Origin: Oxalobacteraceae bacterium
Lineage (GTDB): Bacteria > Pseudomonadota > Gammaproteobacteria > Burkholderiales > Burkholderiaceae_D
Assembly (NCBI GenBank): GCA_900299005.1
Contig: OMID01000067.1
Coordinates: 1-64,000, forward strand
Direction: 5' to 3'
DNA: 64,000 nt
Made by a program: the position numbers and the translations under genes. Positions 8,212-16,467 of this stretch are shown in pieces; position 1 is the stretch's first letter; each line of letters opens with the position of its first letter. Under the pieces are notes generated by a model. It did not search any database. It was not told where the DNA came from and saw only the letters and a program-made list of their open reading frames with translations.

Positions 8212-11200
8212 TTGCTACCCGATCCTGACATCCCGGTTCGCACGTTCAGACGCTGGCGAGTGCTGGTAGCCTCGCTACTGTCCGTGCTGATGTTACTGGT
8301 GATCGTCGCGTCTGCTGGTGTGGAGTGGGATGGCGACCGATATCGTGGCGTTCTTTCCCGCTGGCTCTCCGATCAGCTGGGCCGTGAGGCACACATTGAT
8401 GGCCAGCTCGCCATCAAGCTCGGTCTGCGGCCCCGGCTGCTGGTGAGGCAGTTGCGTTTTGATCAGCCGCCCGCCTTTGGACAAGGTGATTTTCTCCGTG
8501 TCGGCGAGCTGAGCTTTCAGCTCGATTTGCTGCCGCTACTGCTGCGCGGACAACTGCGCGCAGAGCGCCTCTCGGCCACGGGCGTCAGGCTCAACCTCAG
8601 ACAAGCGGCTGATGGCTCGGCCAACTGGGTGATTGCTCCGGCTGCGCGCGCCCAGGCACAGGCGCCAGAGGCAGAGGAAGCCGGGAGCGCGGACGCCGCA
8701 GCGCTCGCGGCTCGCATCGATATCCGTGAGCTGGCGCTCAGTGACCTTCAGGTGAATTTTCAAGGCGCAGGAGAAAAGCCCCTGAGCTTCACGCTTGACA
8801 GCTTTGATGCGCAACTCCCCGTGGATGCCGGCCTTGTGGCCACTGGCAAGGGGCGCGTTCAACAGACGCTGGGCTATCAGCTCAACATCCGTGGGGGTTC
8901 CTTGCGCCAGCTAGCTCTGGCCGAGTCAGCGTGGCCTGTGCAGATGCAGCTGGAATTCGCCGGCAGCACTCTTAGCCTTGAGGGCCAGATTGGCGCCGCG
9001 AAAAGCCAGTTCCGCTTCGGTCTGGGGACAACAGACTTCGCGCGCTTTGGAAAGCTGCTTGATATTGATCTTCCCAACGCCGGCCTTGCCGGTGTCGCTG
9101 GCCGGCTGACATTAACACCGGGGGTCGCAAGGTTTGACGAGCTCTCCGCGCAGCTAGGGCGCTCAAGCGTGCACGGATCGCTGTCTGTCGATAGCCGACA
9201 ACAACGCCCGGTTCTGGGAGGCTCGCTTGAGCTCGCACGTCTCGATCTCAAGCCCTTCCTGGGTCAAGACGATGACGAGGACGAACCGGCTAATTTGGCT
9301 GCGTTGTACCAAAGCCTCTCCCGCGCAAAGCTCGATCTGTCAGTGCTCAGCCGGTTCGATGCACAACTGCGACTTTCGGTGGCGCAGTGGCTGAGCTTGC
9401 CCGGGGATATTCGGGGGGCATCGCTGTCGCTGTCGCTGGTCAATGGCCGGCTGCAGATCCCCATGAGCGCGCAGGTTGAAGGCGTCCCGTTGCGAGGGCA
9501 GTTTCAAGCAGATGCGCAGAGCTCATCCATTCGCATGGAACTGCAGAGCCAAAAATCGCCGGTGGGTGGTTTGGCACGCCTCTTCACCGGACTGCCGGGC
9601 ATTGAGGGACACATGGGCAGATTGACCCTCCGACTGAGCTCGCAGGGTAGCGATGGTGCCGCACTGATGCGCGCGCTGTCGGCGCAGCTTCGGCTGGACG
9701 AGAGTCGGCTTAGCTATGGCAATCTCGAGCAGGGCAAGCCGGTCAGTTTGTACGTGGCGCAGTTGATCATCGCACTGGACGCGGGCAAGCCGCTGGCAGG
9801 CAATTTTCGTGGACTTCTGCTTGGCAAACCTCTGGAGGCGACGCTAACAGGCATGGATCTGCGATCATCCATGATGAACCGCGAAAGTCGCTTCACGCTG
9901 ATCGCACAGTCGCGGGGATTTGCGGCCCAGTTGCAGAGCAGCGTGGACCTTACCCAGGGTACCGGCACGCTGAGCTTTAGTTTAGGTGCCGAGCGTGCGG
10001 GTGAGGTGGCTGCGTGGTTGGGTCTGCGCAAGGACGCGACCTTGCCGTTGGCGCTTGCGGGCCGCATCACCCGCACCACCGAGGCATGGCGGCTTAGCGA
10101 CCTGGTGCTACAAGCCGGACGTAGCAGTGCGCTGGTCAACGTCGAGCGCAAGCAAGTCGGAGGTAGGCCTTTCTATCAAGCGAGCATCGATCTGTCCGAC
10201 ATCGATCTCGCGCAGCTTGACAGTCTTTGGTTACCGTCGCCAAAGAAAACACCGACCCCCGTCGAACATCAGCAAGGCGCGACGCTGGACATTCCGGTCT
10301 TGCCTCGCACACTGGTGCTAGACGACGCCGATCTTCGGGTGCGGGTGCAGGGGGTGCAGGGCGCGCCAGTGCCCTTGGGAGAGATGGGCGCTGACATCCG
10401 TCTTCGTGACGGCTTCATGCAGAGCTCGCCGTTTTTTGCAGAGTTGGCGGGACAGCGCTTTGATGGTGCTCTGATGATCGACACGCGCAGCCACGAACCG
10501 CATGCGCAGCTCTGGGTGTTTGCGCGCCAGCTGGATACAGGGCAGCTGATGCGCGATCTCCGGCTCACTCACGGTATTGATCTCACCGCAGCGTCGGTGT
10601 CGCTGTATCTCGAGAGTCGTTCGAATCGCTTGTCCGGACTGATCGCTAACGCGCAGTTGCTAGGCGAGGTAGCGTCCGGTCAGTTGCGCTGGCGTGATGC
10701 CCAAGGCAAGCCGGCGGGGCGCATTCGAGTCGACAAAGGCAGTCTGGTGGCGGCACCAGGGCAAGCCGTATCGCTGACGCTTCTGGGTGATGTCGATGCG
10801 CTGCCAGTGAGCATCTCACTTAGAAGTGCCTCGGCTAAAGACTTGCTTGATCCCGCGCGGCGAGTGCCTTTTGAGATGACCCTCTCCGCCAGTAGCAGCC
10901 GCCTGAATCTGTCTGGCACCCTGAACCGAGATATCGAAGCGCGTGACATGGAATTGCAGTTGAAAGCCAGTGGCGAGCGCTTGGACGCACTCGATCGGCT
11001 CGCGCGAGTGGCACTACCGCCCTGGGGACCCTGGTCCCTGGAAGGGCGCTTGCGCGTGTCGCGTCAGGGCTATGCGGTGCAAGGCATGACGCTGACCCTG
11101 GGCAGTAGCGCGCTCCATGGCGAGGGCTCGCTGGACACCAGCGCCTCGCCGCCGACGATTGCTCTGCGATTGAAGTCACCACAGATTCAACTCGATGATT

Positions 11201-12141
11201 TCAGGCTGGCAGACTGGTCGGCAACGGAAGCACCGGCATCAGCGGCGAAAGACGGGCCACTGGATCAGGAAGCACTGCGCAACAAAGCGGTTCAGGCCAG
11301 TGACCGCGTGCAGGGCTTGCTCAGTCGCGACACCTTGCTGAAGTACGTTGCCACCCTGACGGTAGAGGTCGAGCGCGTGCTCTCTGGGCCGGATGTACTG
11401 GGCGGGGGCAAACTCAGCGCAAACCTTGCCGAGGGACGCGCCACCTTGGCACCCGTCAGCCTGCAGATGCCCGGTGGTTCGGCCAACCTGTCCTTGTCCT
11501 ACGAACCCGGCGAACGTGATGTGTTCGCCGATCTCAAGATCAATGTCGATCGCTTTGACTACGGTGTTCTGGGGCGCCGACTGAAGCCAGGCACTGATCT
11601 GGCAGGTCGGTTCAGCCTGAACGTGGACGTGCGTGCGCGGGCGCCAAAGTTATCCGACGTAATCAGACACGGTAGTGGAACCCTCGATTTTGCGATCTGG
11701 CCGCAGGAGATGAAGGCTGGCGTATTCGACCTCTGGGCAGTCAACCTGTTCCTCGCGCTCTTGCCCACGATTGATCCGAAAAACGAATCGCGCGTTAACT
11801 GTGCGGTGGGTCGTTTCACGATGAGCGATGGCAAACTGACTCAGAAAAAGCTGCTTATCGATACCAGTAAAGTTCGTGTTACGGGCAATACGGCCATCGA
11901 CCTGTCAAAAGAAACGCTGCACATTCGCCTGCAGCCTCAGGCAAAGACGGCGCAGTTTTTCAGTCTGGCGACACCATTGGAAATCAAGGGTCGTTTTTCT
12001 GACTACACCATCGGGGCAAATGCCGGCGATGTCGTCGAAACCCTGATCAGAATGGCGACGTCGGTCATCTGGGTGCCCATACAGCGCCTCTTGCACGACA
12101 AAGTCCCCGAAGATGGCAGCGATGTCTGTGAGCAGAAATAG
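8212..12141 (+). CDS. AsmA-like (AsmA/YhdP-type) large envelope protein
   Basis: A 1309-residue protein with one N-terminal membrane helix (about residues 15-35) followed by a very long beta-rich region. The N-terminal 'LSDQLGREAHIDGQLAIKLGLRPRLLVRQLRF' segment and the C-terminal 'GSGTLDFAIWPQEMKAGVFDLWAVNLFLALLP' region are characteristic of AsmA domains. AsmA-like proteins are anchored in the inner membrane, extend into the periplasm, and are thought to move phospholipid toward the outer membrane. The start appears to be TTG at 8212; a GTG at 8260 would truncate the residues before the helix. No ATG is suitably placed. At least two similar central blocks suggest repeated beta-groove units. 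Confidence 0.85.
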   Translation: MLPDPDIPVRTFRRWRVLVASLLSVLMLLVIVASAGVEWDGDRYRGVLSRWLSDQLGREAHIDGQLAIKLGLRPRLLVRQLRFDQPPAFGQGDFLRVGELSFQLDLLPLLLRGQLRAERLSATGVRLNLRQAADGSANWVIAPAARAQAQAPEAEEAGSADAAALAARIDIRELALSDLQVNFQGAGEKPLSFTLDSFDAQLPVDAGLVATGKGRVQQTLGYQLNIRGGSLRQLALAESAWPVQMQLEFAGSTLSLEGQIGAAKSQFRFGLGTTDFARFGKLLDIDLPNAGLAGVAGRLTLTPGVARFDELSAQLGRSSVHGSLSVDSRQQRPVLGGSLELARLDLKPFLGQDDDEDEPANLAALYQSLSRAKLDLSVLSRFDAQLRLSVAQWLSLPGDIRGASLSLSLVNGRLQIPMSAQVEGVPLRGQFQADAQSSSIRMELQSQKSPVGGLARLFTGLPGIEGHMGRLTLRLSSQGSDGAALMRALSAQLRLDESRLSYGNLEQGKPVSLYVAQLIIALDAGKPLAGNFRGLLLGKPLEATLTGMDLRSSMMNRESRFTLIAQSRGFAAQLQSSVDLTQGTGTLSFSLGAERAGEVAAWLGLRKDATLPLALAGRITRTTEAWRLSDLVLQAGRSSALVNVERKQVGGRPFYQASIDLSDIDLAQLDSLWLPSPKKTPTPVEHQQGATLDIPVLPRTLVLDDADLRVRVQGVQGAPVPLGEMGADIRLRDGFMQSSPFFAELAGQRFDGALMIDTRSHEPHAQLWVFARQLDTGQLMRDLRLTHGIDLTAASVSLYLESRSNRLSGLIANAQLLGEVASGQLRWRDAQGKPAGRIRVDKGSLVAAPGQAVSLTLLGDVDALPVSISLRSASAKDLLDPARRVPFEMTLSASSSRLNLSGTLNRDIEARDMELQLKASGERLDALDRLARVALPPWGPWSLEGRLRVSRQGYAVQGMTLTLGSSALHGEGSLDTSASPPTIALRLKSPQIQLDDFRLADWSATEAPASAAKDGPLDQEALRNKAVQASDRVQGLLSRDTLLKYVATLTVEVERVLSGPDVLGGGKLSANLAEGRATLAPVSLQMPGGSANLSLSYEPGERDVFADLKINVDRFDYGVLGRRLKPGTDLAGRFSLNVDVRARAPKLSDVIRHGSGTLDFAIWPQEMKAGVFDLWAVNLFLALLPTIDPKNESRVNCAVGRFTMSDGKLTQKKLLIDTSKVRVTGNTAIDLSKETLHIRLQPQAKTAQFFSLATPLEIKGRFSDYTIGANAGDVVETLIRMATSVIWVPIQRLLHDKVPEDGSDVCEQK

Positions 12142-12186
12142 CCCGCAGCGGACCCATCATCGCTGGAGAGACGCTGAGCAACATCG

Positions 12187-12288
12187 TTTTATGGCGAGCC
12201 AGCACCGCTGTGCGACTCTGGCGTCTGCCAGACCAAAGGCTGGCAGCTATTTCCCAAAGGAGAAATCTTGCGATGTTTAATTAATCGC
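12187..12288 (+). repeat. Dispersed ~100-bp intergenic repeat, copy A
   Basis: One of four copies of a short repeat found in this window. It begins TTTTATGGCGAGCC and ends near TTTAATTAATCGCC; the best conserved core is CCCAAAGGAGAAATCTTGCG. It fills the space between the AsmA-like gene and the convergent PAS-GGDEF-EAL gene, and its last bases include that gene's stop codon (12281-12283). In the plus frame it reads a protein-like string (C.SGVCQ.KG..LFPKGEILR) but there is no start codon, so I do not call a gene. Confidence 0.75.
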
Positions 12289-14098
12289 CTCTCCAGTCTT
12301 CGTTCAGGTGCTTTCGAAGCACTGCGGCAATACTGTTCGCGGTTTGCGGGGCGCTATGCATATAGCCTTGGATCTCATCGCAATTATGCCTGCGCAGGAT
12401 ATTCAGCTGCTCCTGATTTTCCACGCCTTCGGCAACGACGCGCAGCCTGAGGCTGTGCGCGAGTGTCACGAGCCTACCGAGAATGGCTTCGGCACTATCA
12501 TCATCAGGATCAGACAAGGCACGGACGATGTCTTTATCGATCTTCAGGCAATGCAGCGGCATACGCTGAAGATGCACCAAGCTCGAATAGCCAGTGCCAA
12601 AATCATCCATGGCGACTTGTACCCCCAAGCGGTCCAGTTCCTGCAGTAGCCTCTGCGTGCGCTTGACATCTGACATCATCAGGGTTTCCGTCAACTCCAG
12701 CTCCAGGCGTTGGGGAAGAAGATGGGCATCGTCGAGCGCTGTTTTGACCACATGGAGCAGCCCGGCCATGTCAATCTGCCTCGCAGACAGGTTCACGGCT
12801 ATTCTCAGCGCGCCAAGCCCCTCACGCTCCCAGCTTGCCGCTTGCTGCACTGCTTCGTTGACCACCCAAGCGCCGATCGTATTGATCAGCGCGGTCTTTT
12901 CGGCCAGTGGCAGAAACTGCTCCGGCATCAGCTCGCCTAGTCTGGGATTTGCCCATCGTAGCAGGGCCTCGACGCCTGAAATGCGCCCGGTTTTGAGCGA
13001 CACCTGGGGCTGATACACGAGATAAAACTCTCGCTTTTCCAGCGCATGCTGCAATTCAGTCTCGACGATCGCGCGCTGATAAAGTTGGACATCGATGGCC
13101 TCATTGTAGAACTGGTAGCGATTATGGCCAGACCCTTTGGCCAGGTACATGGCGGTATCGGCTTGCAGTATGAGCTCTTCGGCGTTGCGACCATCGACAG
13201 GATACGTGCTGATACCGACGCTGCAGGTGATTGTCAGTTCGAGCCCCTCGATGGCGATGGGTTCGGAAACACTGGCAACAAGGCGCTCGATGATTTGTGG
13301 AGTCAGATAATCGTCAGACCCGCCGCGCAGGATCAGCACGAATTCATCACCCCCATATCTGGCCAGCACATCATCCCTACGGAGTGAGTTCGACAGACGA
13401 CCAGCGACCACTTGTAGAAGCTGGTCGCCGTAAGCATGGCCAAATTGATCATTAATTTGCTTGAAACGATCGAGATCAATAAAGATAACCCAGACGCCAA
13501 ACCCATGACGATCCGCTTGGTGGATAGCATCCCTGAGTTTCAAGATCAGCGAGTCGCGGTTGGTCGCACCGGTAAGTGCATCATGCGTGGCTTGATAGGA
13601 GAGCTGATGTTCACGTTTTTTTCTTTCAGAGATGTCTCGTACCACGGTGTGCGTTGCCGCCTGCCCATCGTGTACTACTCTCACACGTCTGACTGACGCG
13701 TCGAAAGTGCTGCCATCAAGCCGTTGCAGCAGCTCGTCTGTGTGAAGTAAAGAGTTGCTCGCGCCAAGCTGGGCCAGCTGCCGTGCAAGGCTTTCTTGGT
13801 GTGCTACAGGCGTCAGATCAATCGCAAATCGGTCCACTAGCCGCGCCTGAGACGTTTCACGAAACAGCTTTTTGGCAGCGGTGTTGACGAAGACGATCTT
13901 GCCAAGAGACTCAATGAGTATCGCATCCGGTGTTAGCTCAACGATCTGGCGGTACCGTGCTTCACTCTCGCGCAGCGCCACCACCACGCCCTCGTGGTCT
14001 TGAGTACCGGAGAAAAGATCTAGATTTTTTTGCGCTGGCAACGGCTTTAAGCGCTTACGCGGCAAGCGGCTTGCCGCCGGTCTTCCGATCTTACTCAT
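12281..14098 (-). CDS. PAS-GGDEF-EAL protein (cyclic-di-GMP turnover)
   Basis: A 605-residue signalling protein from the ATG at 14098; an ATG at 14239 in frame would add 47 residues without a recognisable domain. Domains in order: PAS sensor at about residues 35-165 ('SEARYRQIVELTPDAILIESLGKIVFVNTAA'), GGDEF diguanylate cyclase with intact GGDEF at 249-253, and EAL phosphodiesterase with intact EAL at 377-379, the 'DDFGTGYSSL' loop and the EGVEN segment. Both catalytic signatures look complete, so it could make or degrade c-di-GMP; which activity dominates cannot be read. There is no membrane segment, so it should be cytoplasmic. The gene stands alone. Confidence 0.92.
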   Translation of the reverse strand: MSKIGRPAASRLPRKRLKPLPAQKNLDLFSGTQDHEGVVVALRESEARYRQIVELTPDAILIESLGKIVFVNTAAKKLFRETSQARLVDRFAIDLTPVAHQESLARQLAQLGASNSLLHTDELLQRLDGSTFDASVRRVRVVHDGQAATHTVVRDISERKKREHQLSYQATHDALTGATNRDSLILKLRDAIHQADRHGFGVWVIFIDLDRFKQINDQFGHAYGDQLLQVVAGRLSNSLRRDDVLARYGGDEFVLILRGGSDDYLTPQIIERLVASVSEPIAIEGLELTITCSVGISTYPVDGRNAEELILQADTAMYLAKGSGHNRYQFYNEAIDVQLYQRAIVETELQHALEKREFYLVYQPQVSLKTGRISGVEALLRWANPRLGELMPEQFLPLAEKTALINTIGAWVVNEAVQQAASWEREGLGALRIAVNLSARQIDMAGLLHVVKTALDDAHLLPQRLELELTETLMMSDVKRTQRLLQELDRLGVQVAMDDFGTGYSSLVHLQRMPLHCLKIDKDIVRALSDPDDDSAEAILGRLVTLAHSLRLRVVAEGVENQEQLNILRRHNCDEIQGYMHSAPQTANSIAAVLRKHLNEDWRGD

Positions 14099-14323
14099 GC
14101 GGGCACCATAGTTCGGATATGAGAGGACAGTTAACCAGAGGCGTGAACCTGCAAGGTGCTCTACATGAGTTATTCCAAGCAAACCGACAGCCTTAATTAT
14201 TGTTATTCTCTTATCGCGTTTGCCAAGAACGATTACCAAGAGGTATGGCGATTGTAACTAAAAGTCAAATTCCGTGCTGAGAGGAGAGGGCGTGCTTGAT
14301 GCGATGCCGATACGCTAATGGGA

Positions 14324-14854
14324 TTAATTGACTTGGCTCGCCAGCCGGTGGTTAACGCAATCGAGGGTACGTTGCCAGAATATTTCGCCGCTGCCGCCAT
14401 AGCGCGAGGGGAGTCGCAGCATTTTTTTGTGCGTCGATGCCAGCGCATCGATGCGGTCAGGGGTCAGCACGCCCAACTTGTCCAATTCGAGATAGGCCTC
14501 GCAATTGGCTTCGATTTCGTCGCGCTCGGCGTCCTGCGCGTGCGCGCATTCATGATAAAAAATGAAATCTGACATGTGCGGATCGCGAGACAGCATGGCG
14601 CGAAAGACAACCGCATCGAAAAAAATGACCGGCCATCCATCTGCACCCGGGCGAACAACCGCGGCCGCGCCACCCAGTGAAGGGTGTCGGTCGCCGATGT
14701 CGCCATGGCCGAGCCAGACCTCGTGAACCACGCGAGACTCGCCACCGAGCGTGACTTCACACTGCACAACTGACCCATCCGATCGCTCGAATGCGCCGCA
14801 GGCGACCGGCGCCGCCAGAGCGCACAGCAGTGCAATCAAGGCGGCGCCAGGCAT
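14324..14854 (-). CDS. Secreted zincin-like hypothetical protein (HExxH)
   Basis: A 176-residue protein I cannot assign to a named family. Seen: an N-terminal Sec-type signal ('AALIALLCALAAPVACG'), then a small beta-rich region, and a zinc-protease-like HECAH motif at residues 101-105 followed by 'AERDEIEANCEAYLEL', which supplies acidic residues about 10-15 positions later as in gluzincin-like folds. It is shorter than typical M48 enzymes and has no further membrane segment. It starts 10 bp after the stop of the di-haem peroxidase and is probably in the same transcript, which suggests a periplasmic or secreted role. Protease activity is inference. Confidence 0.7.
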   Translation of the reverse strand: MPGAALIALLCALAAPVACGAFERSDGSVVQCEVTLGGESRVVHEVWLGHGDIGDRHPSLGGAAAVVRPGADGWPVIFFDAVVFRAMLSRDPHMSDFIFYHECAHAQDAERDEIEANCEAYLELDKLGVLTPDRIDALASTHKKMLRLPSRYGGSGEIFWQRTLDCVNHRLASQVN

Positions 14855-14864
14855 CGCGTCGGAC

Positions 14865-15935
14865 TCAGTTGTTGAATGAAGCCACCGGTAGTGGTGGCGC
14901 GTTCAGGAACTGTTTGGGAATATCGCCGGTCAAGCTCTGGAGGAAAGCAACGATGTGCTTGACGTCTTCGTCGGACAGTTTTTTGCCCAACTGCAGACGC
15001 GCCATGACCCGCACAGCGTCATCCAGTTTTTCTACGGACCCGTCATGGAAGTAGGGCGGTGTCACTGCCACATTGCGCAGCTGCGGCACTTTGAAGATGA
15101 ATTTATCTTCAGGCTTTTGAGTGTCGTGCGAACGACCCATGTCGCGGCCTTTCAATACCTCGATTTCCTTACTGCCCGTAGCCAGCCAATAGTCTTCAAG
15201 CAGACCGAATTTCTGGTACATCTGCCCGCCCACAGTCACTCCGTTGTGGCAGCCCGCACAGCCCACGCTCATGAATTTCTCAAGACCGATCTTGGCCTCT
15301 TTGCTTATGGCCTGCGGGTCGCCTTTGAGGTACCGATCGAAGGGGGCCGGAGTGAGCAAGGTACGCTCGAAAGCGCCAATGGCCTTGGCCCAGTTTTCTT
15401 CGTTGACTGGCTCAGCCTCGTTCGGGAAAGCCTTTTCGAACATGGGCTTGTAACCCAGCGCTTTCATCTTCGCCACGGCCTCGGCATAGTCTTTGTTGCC
15501 GTAGGCGAAGGGGCTGAGCAGTGCCTTCATGGCCTGCTCTTCAACGGTCGCGCGATTGCCGCCATAGTGCTGTGCAATCAGAAGAGGGGTATTTAAGACG
15601 GTGGACGCATTTCGCGGCAGCTTCTTGCCATGAACACCGACTGAGAAAGCCAAAGAATCAGCGCCGTAGTAGCTGGGGCTGTGGCACGCTGCGCAGCTCA
15701 TGCGGCCATCGGTCGATACCCGCGTCTCGAAAAAGAGGGCCTTGCCCAATTCGATGCGCGCCTCGGAGTGGGGGTAGTCATCTACCCGTGCCGTATCGGG
15801 CAAGGGTTTAAAAAGGACGCGTGCACGCTCGAGTAATTCTTTTTCTGTGTCGGCGGCGCCGACCACGCCAACGACGGTGGCAGCCCCCAGCGCGGATACG
15901 GCGATGATGGCTCGGATCAGGGTGTTGAACTTCAT
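14865..15935 (-). CDS. Di-haem cytochrome c peroxidase (CcpA/MauG superfamily)
   Basis: A 356-residue periplasmic di-haem protein with a signal peptide ('LIRAIIAVSALGAATVVGVVGA'). Two c-type haem sites are seen: CAACH at residues 81-85 and CAGCH at 226-230. The surrounding family motifs are 'ELGKALFFETRVSTDGRMSCAACH', 'RNASTVLNTPLL' and 'FKVPQLRNVAVTPPYFHDGS'. It is expected to reduce hydrogen peroxide with electrons from cytochromes; some MauG relatives instead oxidise proteins or small molecules. A GGAGC ribosome site precedes the start. It leads the two-gene leftward unit with the zincin-like gene. Confidence 0.9.
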   Translation of the reverse strand: MKFNTLIRAIIAVSALGAATVVGVVGAADTEKELLERARVLFKPLPDTARVDDYPHSEARIELGKALFFETRVSTDGRMSCAACHSPSYYGADSLAFSVGVHGKKLPRNASTVLNTPLLIAQHYGGNRATVEEQAMKALLSPFAYGNKDYAEAVAKMKALGYKPMFEKAFPNEAEPVNEENWAKAIGAFERTLLTPAPFDRYLKGDPQAISKEAKIGLEKFMSVGCAGCHNGVTVGGQMYQKFGLLEDYWLATGSKEIEVLKGRDMGRSHDTQKPEDKFIFKVPQLRNVAVTPPYFHDGSVEKLDDAVRVMARLQLGKKLSDEDVKHIVAFLQSLTGDIPKQFLNAPPLPVASFNN

Positions 15936-16467
15936 TGAAAGCTCCGAAAAATTTTATGATTGTTTTTATTCTTGTCGGGTTGGCGAATGCTGCGCTGCTC
16001 CCGCCCCAAATTGTGCTTCATTTCCTGTGATTGTGCTCAAGTAGCCGCCACGGCTTGTCAAAAAGCTCAGACCAGGAGTGATTCAAGCGTGGGACAGGGG
16101 TAAAAGGGCGCGTGACCCGCCAATTCCCTTGCAGCGCCAAGGTGGCCGGCGGTCCGACATCCAGGGTCGGTAAGTCGTTAAATCATGAAAACGCTGATTG
16201 CAGTGACTGCTCAGTCTCCTTACACTTGGCCGGCGTTAGTTTATTAAAAATCGCCAGCGCGCCTACGAAAAACGGCATCCAGCCTTCATGGTGACGGGTT
16301 GCCACTTTGCGCTGCGATGATGGCCCACGACCTGGCCGGTGGTATTCGATACCTCCCAGGTCAATAGCTTGATTATTAAATAATAAAGGCCGCATTGACG
16401 GCCACCCACTCGCCATTCATTTTCGATCCATTTCCATTCATTCTTCACCCCTCCTGCATTCCTCTCT
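15936..16467. other. Intergenic region without a convincing gene
   Basis: This 532-bp gap separates the leftward peroxidase from the rightward DUF1800 gene. The right part is AT-rich around 16360-16390. Short frames on the minus strand (16183-16416 and 16263-16517) have a faintly protein-like look but no recognisable motif or ribosome site. It presumably holds the promoters for both divergent units; I could not place a confident box. Confidence 0.5.
16370..16403 (-). terminator. Possible intrinsic terminator or stem-loop, minus strand
   Basis: GGCCG (16388-16392) pairs with CGGCC (16399-16403) around a 6-nt loop. On the minus strand the hairpin is followed by TTTATTATTT. No leftward gene is recognised immediately to the right, so the function is uncertain. 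Confidence 0.3.

Noticed and set aside
12268-12450. Plus-strand frame running out of repeat copy A into the GGDEF-EAL gene
   Set aside because: It begins at a TTG inside the repeat, lacks a ribosome site and lies antisense to a clear gene.
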